Shown one piece after another: positions 23,208 through 34,587 of a stretch of 64,000 bases of DNA. How positions within the stretch are numbered: position 1 is the first letter of the stretch; each line of letters opens with the position of its first letter. Location: positions 3,658,001 to 3,722,000 of the forward strand of contig OX637297.1 in the NCBI GenBank assembly GCA_951799445.1. Direction: 5' to 3'. Both the position numbers and the translations under genes were made by a program. The notes beneath the pieces were generated by a model. It did not search any database. It saw only the letters and a program-made list of their open reading frames with translations, and was not told the origin of the DNA. The stretch comes from Pseudisothecium myosuroides. Taxonomy: Eukaryota; Streptophyta; Bryopsida; Hypnales; Lembophyllaceae.

Positions 23208-24617
23208 CTATATGGACTCTTCTGCTATGCAATTGAAGGAAGGCAGGAGACGGACGATTACTGCGCGGTGGTCGCAAAGCACGGGGGGAGAGCAGATCTC
23301 AACAATTTCCTTCATGACAACTCGCCTTACCTCGCGAACTATGTGCATCCGCAACTTCTTGGGACCCCGGAGTTGAACTCAGAGTGTACAGATTCACAAG
23401 AAGGCAATGAGGACGATGAAGGGGCTGAGGGGGAAGACGTAGGCAATAAGCAGGAAGCCGAACTTGGGATCAACGAGTTTGGGTCAAATGAAGATGCTCT
23501 TGGGGAGGAGGATTTGGTGGTCTTGGCCAAGGGCTTTGAGGTGCGAAACTGGGGACAAGCATCAAGTTTTGGAGGGCCACAATAGTCTTATGCGGAGATC
23601 AGGTGGAAAGACAAAGGGAAGGCCCCCGAGGATGTAATTGACTTGGAAAACAACAAAATTGACACATACTCGGACCTTGAAGAGTTTGATTACCTCGAGG
23701 CTCAGATTGATGATGCTGGTCCGTCTGGGGTCGACAAGTTTGCGGATGCTCCAAGGAACGATCCACAAATTGGAGCAGATCGCAAATCCGGGGAACCACC
23801 CGCAATTGCAAAGTTAGCACTTCTGCTTGTGAAGCAGGAAATCAGGGAGTTCTGGGCAGTTAGGACAAAGACAATGGCTGAGAAGAAGGAAGCCAAGAGG
23901 CTTGAGAGAGAACGGGTGAAGGAGGTGAAGGAGAAAAATCGGCAGCAAGCGGAAGAAATTAAGCAACTCAGACAACAACTGCAGGCTTCATCGCAAGGCC
24001 CCTCAGGATCAAAGCCAAGAGGCAGCGGTGTCCAGGGCGTGGGCGGGTCCTCGCAAGTCTCTGTTCATGGAGGAAGATCCCAAGGTGATCTTCAAGCCGA
24101 AGATAACCCAATTCCACTTCCGCCACCTCGTCAAGATGCAACTCTTTCTCAGCCCCTCCAAACTCAAAATCCAGACTCGTCAGTTCCCTTGGAGGCGTCT
24201 GTACCATCTGTTCCCGTTGAGGCGTCTGCACCCTCCCTTCCCATCAAGGTGGCCGAATACTCCGTCGCCTTTCAGGCGACGGAACCCTCTCTCCTCGTTG
24301 AGATGCGATGCCCTGATACGGTTCCGTAGGGGATCCCTCAAGATGAGGGATATCCTTGAGGCGAGGATAACTCACAGTAGCTTGCTGGCGTCAAGTCGCA
24401 ATTAGAGTCCATCCCGGAGACACAAGAGGGGGAAGTCGATATTGAACCTGTTCTCCCTTTGGTACCATCAGAAATTCCACATGGTCCATGGGAAATGGTG
24501 AACCCCCCTGAGGACAATGACGACGAGACCTTGGACTGTGGGGGTTACCTTTAGGATGCTGAGGCCATGGAGATGGATCAGGTACCCTCTCCTCAATCTT
24601 TAGATCCTTACGATTAA
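23208..24617 (+). pseudogene. T2 C-terminal exon: acidic and coiled-coil region
   Basis: Starts after acceptor TGTGTAG, in phase with the previous exon (CYAIEGRQE). An acidic linker follows near 23,390-23,480, TAG at 23,583, then a charged heptad segment (AEKKEAKRLERERVKEVKEK) near 23,875-23,980 and a Pro/Ser-rich tail with PSxPVEAS-like repeats near 24,170-24,300. TAG at 24,327 may be damage or a small intron (it holds another dyad motif at 24,348-24,370). The same frame resumes at 24,378 and ends at TAA 24,615, with one more TAG near 24,553. Regulatory or structural tail of the T2 protein by inference. Confidence 0.42.
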
Positions 24618-25140
24618 TCACAAGTGAGTCGATTGGCGTGTGGTGGATGTTTGATGTTGATTCCATCTTGTCTTTGTTTCCCAATCAGAGGCACTTATGT
24701 CCATTGAATTTGCCTTTCAGGGGGGAGTGGACAGTCTCTGATTGTGTGGCATTGACAAACGGTCCACATGTGATTGCCTCTTGTGGCACAATGTAGAGTT
24801 GGGGACGGAGGTAGTTGGCACTTGTATATAATCCGCTAGTAATCAGCTTGCTTTCCTCCGGATGTATTTTAAAATATTTTGAAATAAATATACGTGACAC
24901 ATATTCAATAGACTCATGTCTAATGAATTGATTTTGTCCATGTTTGTGCCCAGCCCAAAAAAATTAGAAGTGTACACCGTCCATTGGCAATAGGCAATCA
25001 CTTAACGGAGGGGTTTTGCAGTTGCTTAGTGGGAATCTCTACTTGTTGCCGTTTTATGGCTCTCATGAATCTGCATTTCAATAGATAACCACACCTCTCT
25101 TGTGTTATGCTTGCTTCAGGTAGTATAGGCCGGCTGCGGA
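24618..25140. other. T2 3' region, no gene seen
   Basis: AT-rich stretch between the T2 stop codon and the FCP1-like frame. AAATATTTTGAAATAAATA near 24,870-24,890 could serve for polyadenylation. The acceptor-like TTTGCAG at 25,141-25,148 leads into the next frame. Confidence 0.35.
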
Positions 25141-25148
25141 GAGAATTT

Positions 25149-25974
25149 GCAGCGGAGAGTGTCCTCCGTAGTTGTCGCACCGCGAAATAAGTGGTTGAAC
25201 ATCGTGTTTGAATTGAACGGGGTGCTTTGCGAGTGCATTAATCAGTCGGCATACACGGGTAAAACAAAATACACGGTCAAAGATAGTGTCTTCAGCGATA
25301 AGCACCCTACCATTATTGGCCATAAGGCCGTCTTCGTTTGTCCAGACTTGAGGGAATTCCTAGACAAGGTATCCAATATCACTAATTGCGTCGTAGTCTA
25401 GAGCTCCATATTGAAGAAGAACGTGGAGCCCATAGTACGATTCCTATTCCAATTTTGTAGTAAGTTTGAACCCTTCGACATCCTAGGACAGGAAAAGTGT
25501 CGAATGGTTGAAACCTCAAAGCAACAATTCCTTAGACACAGTGACAGTGCCTTCAAGAGCCTTTTCTTCAAAGTGCTGGAAAATCACTTCTTGCTAGATC
25601 CAAATGATTCTACAACTTTTAGCAGCGACAATACTATTCTCATTGACGACTCCCCCTTAAAGAGTGTACTCAATGAGAACGGGAACGCCATATTCCTCGA
25701 GAGCTGAAATCATTATCAACGTAGGGACAAGGTTCTAATCGGAACGCTAATGCCATGGCTGAAGCAACTCCATGAGGACTGTCCACTGGGAAGCCTTCGG
25801 GGGTACGTGAACTCGAACTGGATTGGCAAAAGCCCTATGTCGCAAACCTCATCCGATGCTAGCAAACTTATTTACGGATTAAGGTCATGTGCCACATACT
25901 TGGGGTTGCGATTTGTCTTGCCCGGGATGGATTTAGTGATAGAGCCTAAACCCGAGAGCGACAAGAAGGACTAG
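25149..25974 (+). pseudogene. FCP1/NIF-type HAD phosphatase domain, pseudogene
   Basis: One frame with TAG at 25,399 and TGA at 25,705. Motifs in order: IVFELNGVLC near residue 20 (position of the catalytic DxDGT/L loop), VVV-stop-SS (the family has WSS; TGG to TAG), ILIDDSP near residue 165 (HAD motif with paired Asp) and a helical tail. It begins after a TTTGCAG acceptor, with no ATG. Known: FCP1-family enzymes dephosphorylate Ser/Thr, for example on the RNA polymerase II tail. Here the first catalytic Asp is Glu and the second Asn (ELNG), so even without the stops it would probably be inactive. Orientation and spacing suggest it belongs to, or was carried by, T2. Confidence 0.6.
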
Positions 25975-26165
25975 ACTACCTCGTGTCACTGTAGACTCTA
26001 GGATGGGTTGTACATTTTGTAAATGTGGATTGTTTTTGTGTATGTAATTCAAGTGTATCATTAAAGTTTTGAGAGTTCATTTCAACTTGTGACCTCTCTC
26101 TTTGTCTATGGGGTGCTATTTTGTATTCTTGGACTGCTGTGATGTTCTGCATTGCATGTGATGTC

Positions 26166-26190
26166 TTCATTTATCCATGGGCTGAAGATA
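26166..26190 (+). repeat. Last T2 dyad motif
   Basis: TTTATCCATGGGCTGAAGAT is a diverged copy, the rightmost seen, and marks the probable 3' side of T2. No inverted terminal repeats or target duplication could be found to fix the ends. Confidence 0.5.
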
Positions 26191-26408
26191 AATGTTTGGG
26201 CTTCTATGCAATTGGGGGTGGCTTCAGTTCGAAGGATCCAATATGCATATGCTCAAACGGAATCAGCCTATGACAAGGAGCCTCTTGTCTGGATTGGAGG
26301 CATTGCTCTCAAGGAGGTTTGGCTCGGAAGGGGGGAGCTTCTTAGAGACTTCGTATTGGAGGCCTTTCGTTTTCTGCTCCGCCACGGACGTGGCTTTGGC
26401 GGCCATAG

Positions 26409-26413
26409 ACTTC
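26409..26413. repeat. Left target duplication (ACTTC) of LTR A
   Basis: ACTTC precedes TGTCGTACGC and is repeated exactly at 33,347-33,351 after TCTCACA. Confidence 0.85.
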
Positions 26414-29400
26414 TGTCGTACGCATGGTCTATGCGTAAGTATCCTTACACACAAACACGTGGTAAGATAACATGAAATATCGTCCTAGGGAATTCTAATA
26501 TGTTGTTGCAAGCTAAGGGAATCCGGATTTCTTCCCAAACACCCAAGCCAATCCTTCTTAACGTTTTACTCTCTTTCCGGTTACAAATACTATCTGGAAT
26601 CCAATCCGGAATCGTCCTCACCCGGAATCGGCTTCCGTTCCTTCTGATTACTAGTTTTATATACCCCTGTTTCACCCTCAGGGGGTCCACTATTGATCTT
26701 AAGAGGGGTAGGGATTTCACCACTCATACTCTTCACTCTCTCAACTCTCAGTTTAACAAAACGAACAACAAACCAACCGAATAGAATTTTGTTATAGAGA
26801 AAGGGAAAGTAGCAATCCTCACAACTTCCCGTATGGCCTATCCGGATAGCAGGTCACTTAGGACCCCGTCCTATTTCCTTTACTACAACGATAGATCAAG
26901 ACATCCGGAACTGGCAGGGATTCGTGTTTCTAGACCCTAGACTGATCCTGTAGTTGGCAGACCTTCCAATGAGTGCGGATTTTCCGCTGGCAGTTTGCTT
27001 ATCTCCGCATGGAACCCTCCCTGGATTCCAAACTTGCCTCCACACCACTCCTAAAATTCGGATTATCATTCCGGTAGTTTAAAGGTACTATGCACTAATC
27101 CTCATTCACAAGTCGCAAAGCTTCCTCACACAAGTACACTACCAATCAGACCCATTTATCTTAGATCCGGATTCCTCCTCACCCGTCCCCTCTTACACCT
27201 TAACACCCTCATAAACAAACCAACAAAATCGTACATATAGCCGGAATTAGAATGTTCACTCAGTATCTCAAATTAAAGGAAGGCAATGAATATAAACAAA
27301 TGCACACAAATGGGCTAGGATGGAATGAGAGGGCAATAGGCTGCTCTTCCTTTAAAATCCAAAACAAAAAGCCAAAAAGCTAAAAAGCCACCCCAAAACC
27401 CGGATGACCACACAATGACCTTCCGAGATATTCAGAAAGTCAAAGGCCAATTGCTCCTAGAAACTCGAAATCGGGCCCCACATACGGAAAACCCATTCTA
27501 GAACTAGAATTCATGATCCTAACTAACTAAAAATACCCTACTTGCTACCTCCCCCTCCGCAGCTTCTTTGAATTGCTACCCGGACCTACAGGTAGCTTGC
27601 TTACGAACTTCACCGGAGTCAATTTACTAGCTGTCCGGGTTTGCATCGGGTGCTTGATTGGTGGGGGCAAGGCCTCCTCATCCTCCTTCGTCTTGGTTTC
27701 GGAATCAAAATCCTCCTTGTCGGATTTATCGATCATGTCAATCTCAGTCTCCTTCTTTGATGATGGCTCCCCAAGATCTATCATTGCGCTGTCTCGTTTA
27801 GGCGAAGGCTGTTGCATGTGAGGGAACTTTTCCAGATGGGTCCGAGCCAAATTCAGTAAGGCCGTCATTTGTTCAATCAGATCATTGCGGACTTCCCGTC
27901 TAGGTAACATGAGTGATGTTGTCCCAGTAATCCGAGTTGATGGAACCATTGGCGGAATGGAAGTTTGCCGTGGCACCAAACCCGTCTTCACACTTGTCTC
28001 CCTTTTGAGTTTGCGTACCTCCTTCGAACTTGTCCGTTATAGCTACACTTGACTTGAGGACGGAACTACAAGTGTTTGCAGAATGGACCCCAGACCCTAC
28101 TTGGTCGGGGCATTTAGGAACTCGGGGCCAAGAACATCTGGAAACGTTGTCAAGTTCATGGTCTTATCCGGATCAAGGTGTCCCAACAGCTTATCCATTT
28201 CCTTCAACACCGCCTCCATCCGGGATTGAAAGTCGACTAGAATTATAACTACTTTCAATCCGAATAAATGCCCTTTACTTATCATCTGGTCGTTGAATTA
28301 TTTGGCTCTAACCACCTGATCCACCGACTGCAAAACCAACGTCGTCAAGTTTCGGACGAGCTGGATAGATTTTGTCTCCTTCTATCTTGCTACTACTACA
28401 TCTCCTTCAGCAAACAGCACCCGGGCTTGAAAGTCATCCCGCTCCTTCTCCAAGTTCCGGATCCGCTCATCCTTCTCGTGCAGCACATCTGGACTCGGTT
28501 GTCGCCGGATTTCCTCCAAAATCTTCTTCAACTCCACCTTCAAGGCTTCAACTCATCACTGATTTCGAATACAAAATCCAATAAGTTGCAGTGGAGCTAC
28601 TTAGCCTATCGTACCCATTCAATTCTGGCATCAAAGAAATCCATGGGTTCTTCCTTGGTCGGAGGCTGGCTGGGTTCTCCGATTTCCGGTTCCGGAAGCT
28701 TTCCTCTTGCAGCCGGATCGGTCGACTTCCTCTGCTTGTCGCGTTTGTTGTCGCAACACAGAGTAAGTGAATTCCTTGTTATACTCCCAAAAACCACTCT
28801 AAAGCATAACAAAATGACTCTAAAGATCGAACCCACGAGATTCTGTCAAGTGTCTAGCTCTATTCCCAACTTAAGCTCAGCCAGTATCCAATTTCTACTT
28901 TCCGGTCCTAGATCTAAAACCGGAAACAACAACACACCGAAAACAACGACCAGACCTCTCTATTTCTGCCGGTTTGTCAAGCTATTCGGTCCTGTAATCC
29001 TATCACAACCCAGGATCCTACAATTTCTGATCCTGGAACTTCTCTGGACTGATCCGACCCGGTCCTTTCACACGTACTCTCACTCCACTTCGGTTTAGTT
29101 TTGCCTCTGTTTCACCATCAGAGGGTTCGCCGCTTGCTTTTGAGAGTGGCAGGCCCGCCACTCCTTTTGTGACTTATAGTGGCTGAAGACCCACTTATCT
29201 AATCCACTACTTTCTACACTAGCACGGATCCGGTTTGATCTCTCACAGCCACCCGGATAGCGATCCGGTTTGCAGGTCACACAAAGACCCCCCGTACGAT
29301 CCTCTCATACTACAACGACCTTGATGCCAAGTTTCCTCCGTGCAAAGTCAGGTGGTTACAAGTGAATCCGTCCGTTCCAACATCAACTAAAGTCCTTCCG

Positions 29401-29974
29401 TTTACCAACTAGGGCAGCGAGACCTCACGGGAGATCGGACACTCAACCGGATTTCCTATCCAGGAGCTCTACCGCGACTAAGGACTCCTTCCCTATCCGC
29501 CTAGCCTAACATAGGTTTTCTCGCCCGGAACCGTGAATTGTAGAGGTGCTGAAGAACTGAAACCCACTCCCAACACTTAGAATACCCACTCACCTGCACA
29601 TAAGAGCAAAACAAACACACTAAGGGGAGAAATCTCTCTAGAATCTGCACACATTTTCCTAACTCCTCACCAAAACAGCCCTGCCACGCGCGGGAGAGAC
29701 GTACAACAAGAAATCAATAGAAAATACACAAAAACTCAAGGGAAAAGACTCCCAGTCTCCTTCGCAAAGACTGACTACTACACACTTTAAAACTCAAAAG
29801 TCAACAAAAAGGGGCCCGGAAAGTCCGCGCGGAACTTTCGGTCCCTGCCGAGCTGGCCAGACCGGAAAACATCCGATCCAGACCAGACACACCGGATCAA
29901 ATCTGGTCCAGTCCTAACTAACAAATATTTACAAAACTAAATCCTATCTATCCTATCATAACCGGATCTACTTC

Positions 29975-31641
29975 TTAATCCGTTCCTTCGTCCATAACTT
30001 GGTCTTCGCCTTGGTCCACGCTCTGATCTTGATCCGCACCCTGATCTGGGGTTAGATCCATACTTTGATCCTGCCCCGAGTTCAGTGTGGGACTTCTAGG
30101 TGGTTCCGCTCCAAGCTGTTCGAAGACGTCCGTCAGGTTCCGGTTCCGCTCCCCGGTTTCACGTTCTGGGAGATCCGGTGACAAATCCAAGTTGATGGTG
30201 TGCGCGAGCTTCCTCCCACTCTTCTTTGACTGGGGAGTCCCCTCCTTTCCTTCCGTCTGAATGCCCACGTTCGGAAAAGACCCGGGCATTGAAAGGTCGG
30301 ACAGATGGAACGACCGTGACAACGTCACTCCGTTCAGCTTTTGGCTGCTCTCCTCCATCCGGTTTGCAGCTTCTCGCGCTTCCATCATGACCAATTCCAC
30401 CTTCTCGGAGTAGTCCATCAAAATCCGGACCAACTTGTTCCGTATATTTTCTTCTCCTTGAGGACTCCCTCGTCAAATAGCTTTGACTTGGTGACGGCCT
30501 CTCCGGTTGTCCCAAAAGTGGCCTTCACGTCCTCGGCTACTTTCCGGGTAGCCTCCGCCATCTCCCGTGTGGTGGCCATGTCCTCCTTGAGGAGCAACAA
30601 TTCCGTCTTCAACGACTCGTTCTCCTCTTGGAGTCGTCGGATCTCCGCTTCCTGCTTCCGGATCTCATCCGGACTGGAGATGAATTCTGCAACCACTCCT
30701 GCAAGGTTGCTATCTGTTGGTGCTCCCACCAGCTCGCTGATCTGGTTCAGAATCAGCTTCTTCACTGTCCAGTCTGCTCACACATCGCTCAGGATGTTGA
30801 TCAGCTGGTTGAACGGATCCGTCGGATCCGCTCCGGAAGGACCCGGTTCTTCAAGAACCGGTTTCTTCCCAAGGTTCGATGTCTCACCCGGAGGGGTTGG
30901 GGTTCCTCTCCAGTGAGGAGGCGTCGTTTTCTGCCGCTTGTGCTGCGGCCGGTGTTGCTCCTCCTCTTCTTCTTCTTCCTCGAAACCGGATACTTCCTCC
31001 TGTTCTTCTTCCGATTCCGATTCCCCATACTTCAGGAGTGACTCATGAGTCTTCCACTCCTTCTCCTCCGTATCCGTGAGGAGTTGATTGTGCTTGTAAA
31101 GATGGAAGATGCAGGGACTCAACGGAGTCGGCCTACTTCCTCCGATCTTTGGAACCAGACGGCTGACCAGATCGGAAAAGATCCTGGCCCAGTCCACTTT
31201 CCGTTCCCCGCTCAGGGCTCCAAAAATCAGGTTCCCGATGGCAATTGTCACCCTCGTCGGCTTCTCCGGGTGGATGATCGGAACCAAGAACTGCAGAAGG
31301 TTTCGATGTCGGTCGTCCAAACAATCTGCGACCGCATGCCCATCCTTCGAGTCCACCATGGTCCGGAACTTCCCTCGGGTGTAACCTTCCTTTGAGGTGG
31401 CCATCCCTCGACCTCCTAACCGGAAATCGTACACGAACCTCCACATTTCTTCCGTCCAACTGCCCGAAATCCCGCGGATGGTCTTGTCGAACTGATTCGA
31501 GAGTTTTTGCAACAGTTCTCGAATCATCCGTTCCTCCCTAAACCCCCAGGGTTTATCGATCAGTCCTCCGCAACCCATCTTGGCAAGGTCCTCTGTGAGG
31601 TTGTCCTTTTCCTTCTCTTGTGCTGGAATAATGGGACACAC
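29975..31641 (-). pseudogene. LTR B-encoded ~555-residue protein, lightly broken
   Basis: One frame from 31,641 to about 30,450, with TGA at 30,778, then one frame slip and on to TAG at 29,975. N-terminal conserved block: MGCGGLIDKPW, AVADCLDDRHRNLLQFLVP, RVTIAIGNLIFGALSGERK, LSPCIFHLYKHNQLL. Then an acidic Glu tract (~residue 225-245), a Pro/Thr-rich stretch, a coiled coil (EIRKQEAEIRRLQEENESLK) and an acidic DQ-rich tail. C has matching blocks (YSVADCKNARDKRMLEFLVP, TIFGALSGERK). Not recognised with certainty; it resembles plant-transposon ORF proteins of unknown role found with large retrotransposons. It is the best preserved of the three copies. Confidence 0.6.
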
Positions 31642-31980
31642 CTTCCGGAGTTTAACTTCTACTGCGGAGGAACTGGACGATCCTGCTCTACTCTTGCGGA
31701 GCTAAGGCATGGATACGAACTGTGCTAACCGGATTCTGACTGAGGCTACCTTTCCCCCTCCTAGCCGCACGTCTCGTTTCTCACCTTTGCTCTTCCGATC
31801 TCAAACGGAATACCTCTAAACCTGCAATACACACTAAAGCGCTGCGCGCCCTTACACACACACACGCACACAAACTCAAAGAACAAGGGAGCAAATCGCT
31901 GGAGAGGGAAGCTAAGTATGCGCTGGAGAGCGATTTCCGCAAAAGAAATTTGAAAAAGAGTGGCAACTGGATTGGTCAGC

Positions 31981-31990
31981 CTATTTATAG
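31981..31990 (-). promoter_or_regulatory. TATA box of LTR B (minus strand)
   Basis: CTATAAATAG on the minus strand, upstream of the B frame. C has GACTATTTAACGG at a similar place (near 43,358). A's copy appears decayed. Confidence 0.5.
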
Positions 31991-33351
31991 TCTGATCTGT
32001 CATCATGACCAAATCTGTTCTTGACCCAATCCGTTCCAACTCAGATCCGCTCCAACTCTAATCCGGTTTAGATTTAGATCAAATCCGGATTGTCACCTCT
32101 TCCGTTCCGTAGTTAATTTCCGGTTTCCCGTTATCTCTTGCTCAATTCCGGATCCTAGATCACGGTTTCCGTTCCAAGATTTAGATAACTTACAAAAAAC
32201 CAAAAATTCACATTGCGACATTTGTCGACCAGTTCCTCCTGCTCTTCTTCCTCTTCGGACTCCTGCTGCTCCCGCGCAACTTCATCTGTAAGGCCATACT
32301 TTAAGATTTGGATTTTGGTTTCGTACGCTATCATCTAATGGTTATTCAAAACCTCGTTTTGGTGATAGAGGTGGAACAAGTACGGGCTGAGCGGACTATA
32401 CGTGCTCTTCGACACATGATCCACCAATTTTGTCACTACACCCGCAAAAACCTTACCCCAATGCACTCCCCTATCCTCCATAGCTCCAAAGATGGTGTGA
32501 CCTATCGTGATCGTAACCCGGGTAGGCTTTTTCCAATACAAAAGCAAAATCATAAATTCCAACACCCGTCTATGCCTATCATTCTTACACTCACTAATGG
32601 CGTATCCGTCCTTTGCATTGACCGGATTCCTCCGTTCAAGCTACGGGTCTTCCTCTCACTGTCAACTCAAATTGATTTGGGACCTCTAATTAAGATGAGC
32701 TCCTCAATCATCCCCTAGTCCTTGACATTCCATGGTCTCCGTAATAATCCAACGCACCCTATATGCGTTAGATCCTCCTCTAACTGTTTCCGCATGGTTG
32801 GGTCCTCCAAAATAGCCGGACAAACTGTTTGCGCCGTGACCGTAACCTGGTTTTTCGAATTGCTACTTTCCGCCACAATTATCGACACAAACAACACTAA
32901 TCTGGTGCAATCGGCACCAACCTAACCTTTCTCTCCCTGACGCGATCTTTATCTCACCGCTCTTTCTCTCAACTATGCGCGTGCAGAAGTCTGCGAAGTA
33001 GAAAGGAAGACGAATGGGGTTGGCGTGAACTTAAGTACCCGTCAAGCTGCTGACCGTTCCCGGCGGAGAACGGATAGGAGACCGTTCCTGTAACGGTACC
33101 CTAGTTTCCTAGACCACAACTCTAGGCCGTAGGTTTCATCAATCCAAAAAATTACGAATTACGAATCCATCTATTGTTGGTAATAAACCAGCTGTAACGG
33201 ATCTAGCAACACGGAAACTCACTACTCTAATGTTATCCATAATTGGATCTAATTTCCTATGTCTTACCAAAATTCGAATTTTTTTGGCTCTATTCTAATC
33301 CTATTCTAATCTATTTTTATGCATTTTGAATTTACGTACTCTCACAACTTC

Positions 33352-33802
33352 TCTAAGGGAAATGTGGAGGAAGGCATTGTCGACAACCCGCCGAGTCAAG
33401 GACCGGTCGGGACCTTGATCTACTTGCCGTCGCTGATAAAGTGGAAAGACTCGACACCTAGTTGATTGCGTTCGCAGTCGCTAACTCCCCGTACCCCGAA
33501 CGCCCCACACAAGAAATTGTATGTGGGCAACGATGGACATGCTCAACATCTTTGCCTCGACGACACAGGGCTGTCGCCAGTCAAAGTTTGGCATGACTCT
33601 CTCCACGTTGGGGATCAAAAAACAAAGTTGTTTTCTGGTGAATGCAGTGGAGGTTGGAGATTGCAACTTGGAGGCATTGAGGAGTCCCTCCGCCACAAAT
33701 CCGAGGGGGGTGGTTCCTTGAATTCCCCTGTACCTATTTTCAGCAAACTAGTTCTTAAAAAGCATTAGCGATTAAACATCTCATGTTCAACTACTTCTGC
33801 AG
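33352..33802. other. Flank between LTR A and T1, unrecognised
   Basis: GC is higher than in the neighbouring AT-rich DNA, and several overlapping frames on both strands look partly protein-like, but none carries a known motif. Joined to 26,191-26,408 across LTR A, it is the old target locus. I cannot say whether it belongs to T2's end or T1's start. Confidence 0.3.
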
Positions 33803-34195
33803 ATCCGTACATAAATACTATCTATAGGTCGCTTCCAGGAACGCCTCCTCCAAGTTCTAGAACTCTTTCCAGCAATGATATTTATTCTCAAATTGAACGG
33901 AAGCGACGGAGACAAGTTAGAGACATACTGAAGCTGGGGAGTTGTAGCCCCTTCTGGAGTGCAACTGAATACGCGATGCCATCCCGGCGCAAGGATATTC
34001 TTAGAGGGTATGCCAAGCAAAAAAGCACTGGAGGCGGAGAAGGAAGCGTCGGAGGGAACCAAGACCAATTCTTTCAGCAAGAACAATCATGGTTAGCAGA
34101 GTGTTTCTTCTTCACAACGAATCTTCTCCGGATAACAATCATTACTATTACTAGAATAGCCATTGCCGTACAAAAATTGACCATTTTTTAGCAAG
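33803..34195 (+). pseudogene. T1 gene, putative N-terminal exon
   Basis: Open frame after acceptor TTCTGCAG: basic ERKRRRQVRDILKLG, then PSRRKDILRGYAKQ and a Gly-rich run. A donor-like GTTAGC lies near 34,094. It has the same direction as the rest of T1. Assignment to T1 rests on position and composition only. Confidence 0.35.
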
Positions 34196-34587
34196 GTAGA
34201 GTGCTTCATGTGCACATAGCCTCTACTATTTTCTCACCAGGTCATTTAGAATTAAGTAGATGTCACTTCCTATGATTGAAGTGAATTATATAGATACGTG
34301 AGATAAATTGTTTCATATGTACATGGGTTCTCAAGTAAATTCATGTCCTTCAATGTAAAGTGGCCCACTTTTAATAATGTCACATACTTTTTGGCTAAGA
34401 ATCATGTAGCATTTTTGAAATGTAACATGCTTCCATCTTGCTTTGTACTTCTAATGTCTAATATTTTAATCGTATTATTTTAGTGTTGTCTATATTTATC
34501 TTTGACTTTAAAAACTTATCTTTGAATGAAGGAACTTAAGGTCTAAAAATGACCAGTTTCTCTCATTTTAATGAATTTGGCCTTGTA

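Larger units (their letters stand above)
28749..32220 (-). mobile_element. Solo LTR B, nested in LTR A, 3,472 bp
   Basis: Begins TGTCGCAACAC and ends CATTGCGACA, so the ends are 8-bp inverted repeats (TGTCGCAA/TTGCGACA), flanked by exact TTTGT duplications at 28,744-28,748 and 32,221-32,225. It sits inside the acidic tract of A's reading frame. The GGTTTGCAGGTCAC block (29,267) matches A and C. A TATA-like CTATAAATAG on the minus strand (31,981-31,990) lies ~340 bp upstream of the frame, giving minus orientation. Confidence 0.9.
27545..32897 (-). pseudogene. LTR A-encoded protein, broken and split by LTR B
   Basis: Read from 32,897 down: HIGCVGLLRRPWN, then RVTITIGHTIFGAM, both shared with B and C; then an acidic EEEEEQEELVDK tract that meets the B insertion at 32,226. 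It resumes at 28,743 as RDKQRKSTDP, followed by Pro-rich and helical segments, ending KKLRRGR at 27,545. Several stops and frame slips. Function unknown; the layout (conserved N-terminal block, acidic tract, coiled coil, basic tail) is the same in all three copies. Confidence 0.5.
26414..33346 (-). mobile_element. Solo LTR A of the TGTCG family, interrupted by LTR B
   Basis: Begins TGTCGTACGC and ends CTCTCACA with the exact 5-bp duplication ACTTC. Removing LTR B and its TSD copy (28,749-32,225) leaves 3,456 bp, close to B's 3,472 bp. Internal order matches B and C: a terminal GATNNC...TCGT segment, a GGATAGCAGGTCAC block (26,845), then a minus-strand frame. Minus orientation is inferred from that frame and from B's TATA box. 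No retrotransposon polyprotein domains are present. It holds a coding frame like B's, so this LTR family carries protein-coding sequence. Confidence 0.85.

Noticed and set aside
30341..31395. Long + strand frames opposite the LTR B gene
   Set aside because: Shadows of the minus-strand frame, whose blocks are conserved in A and C.
31850..31880. CA-repeat microsatellite as a marker feature
   Set aside because: Short, interrupted CA run inside LTR B; nothing beyond chance.
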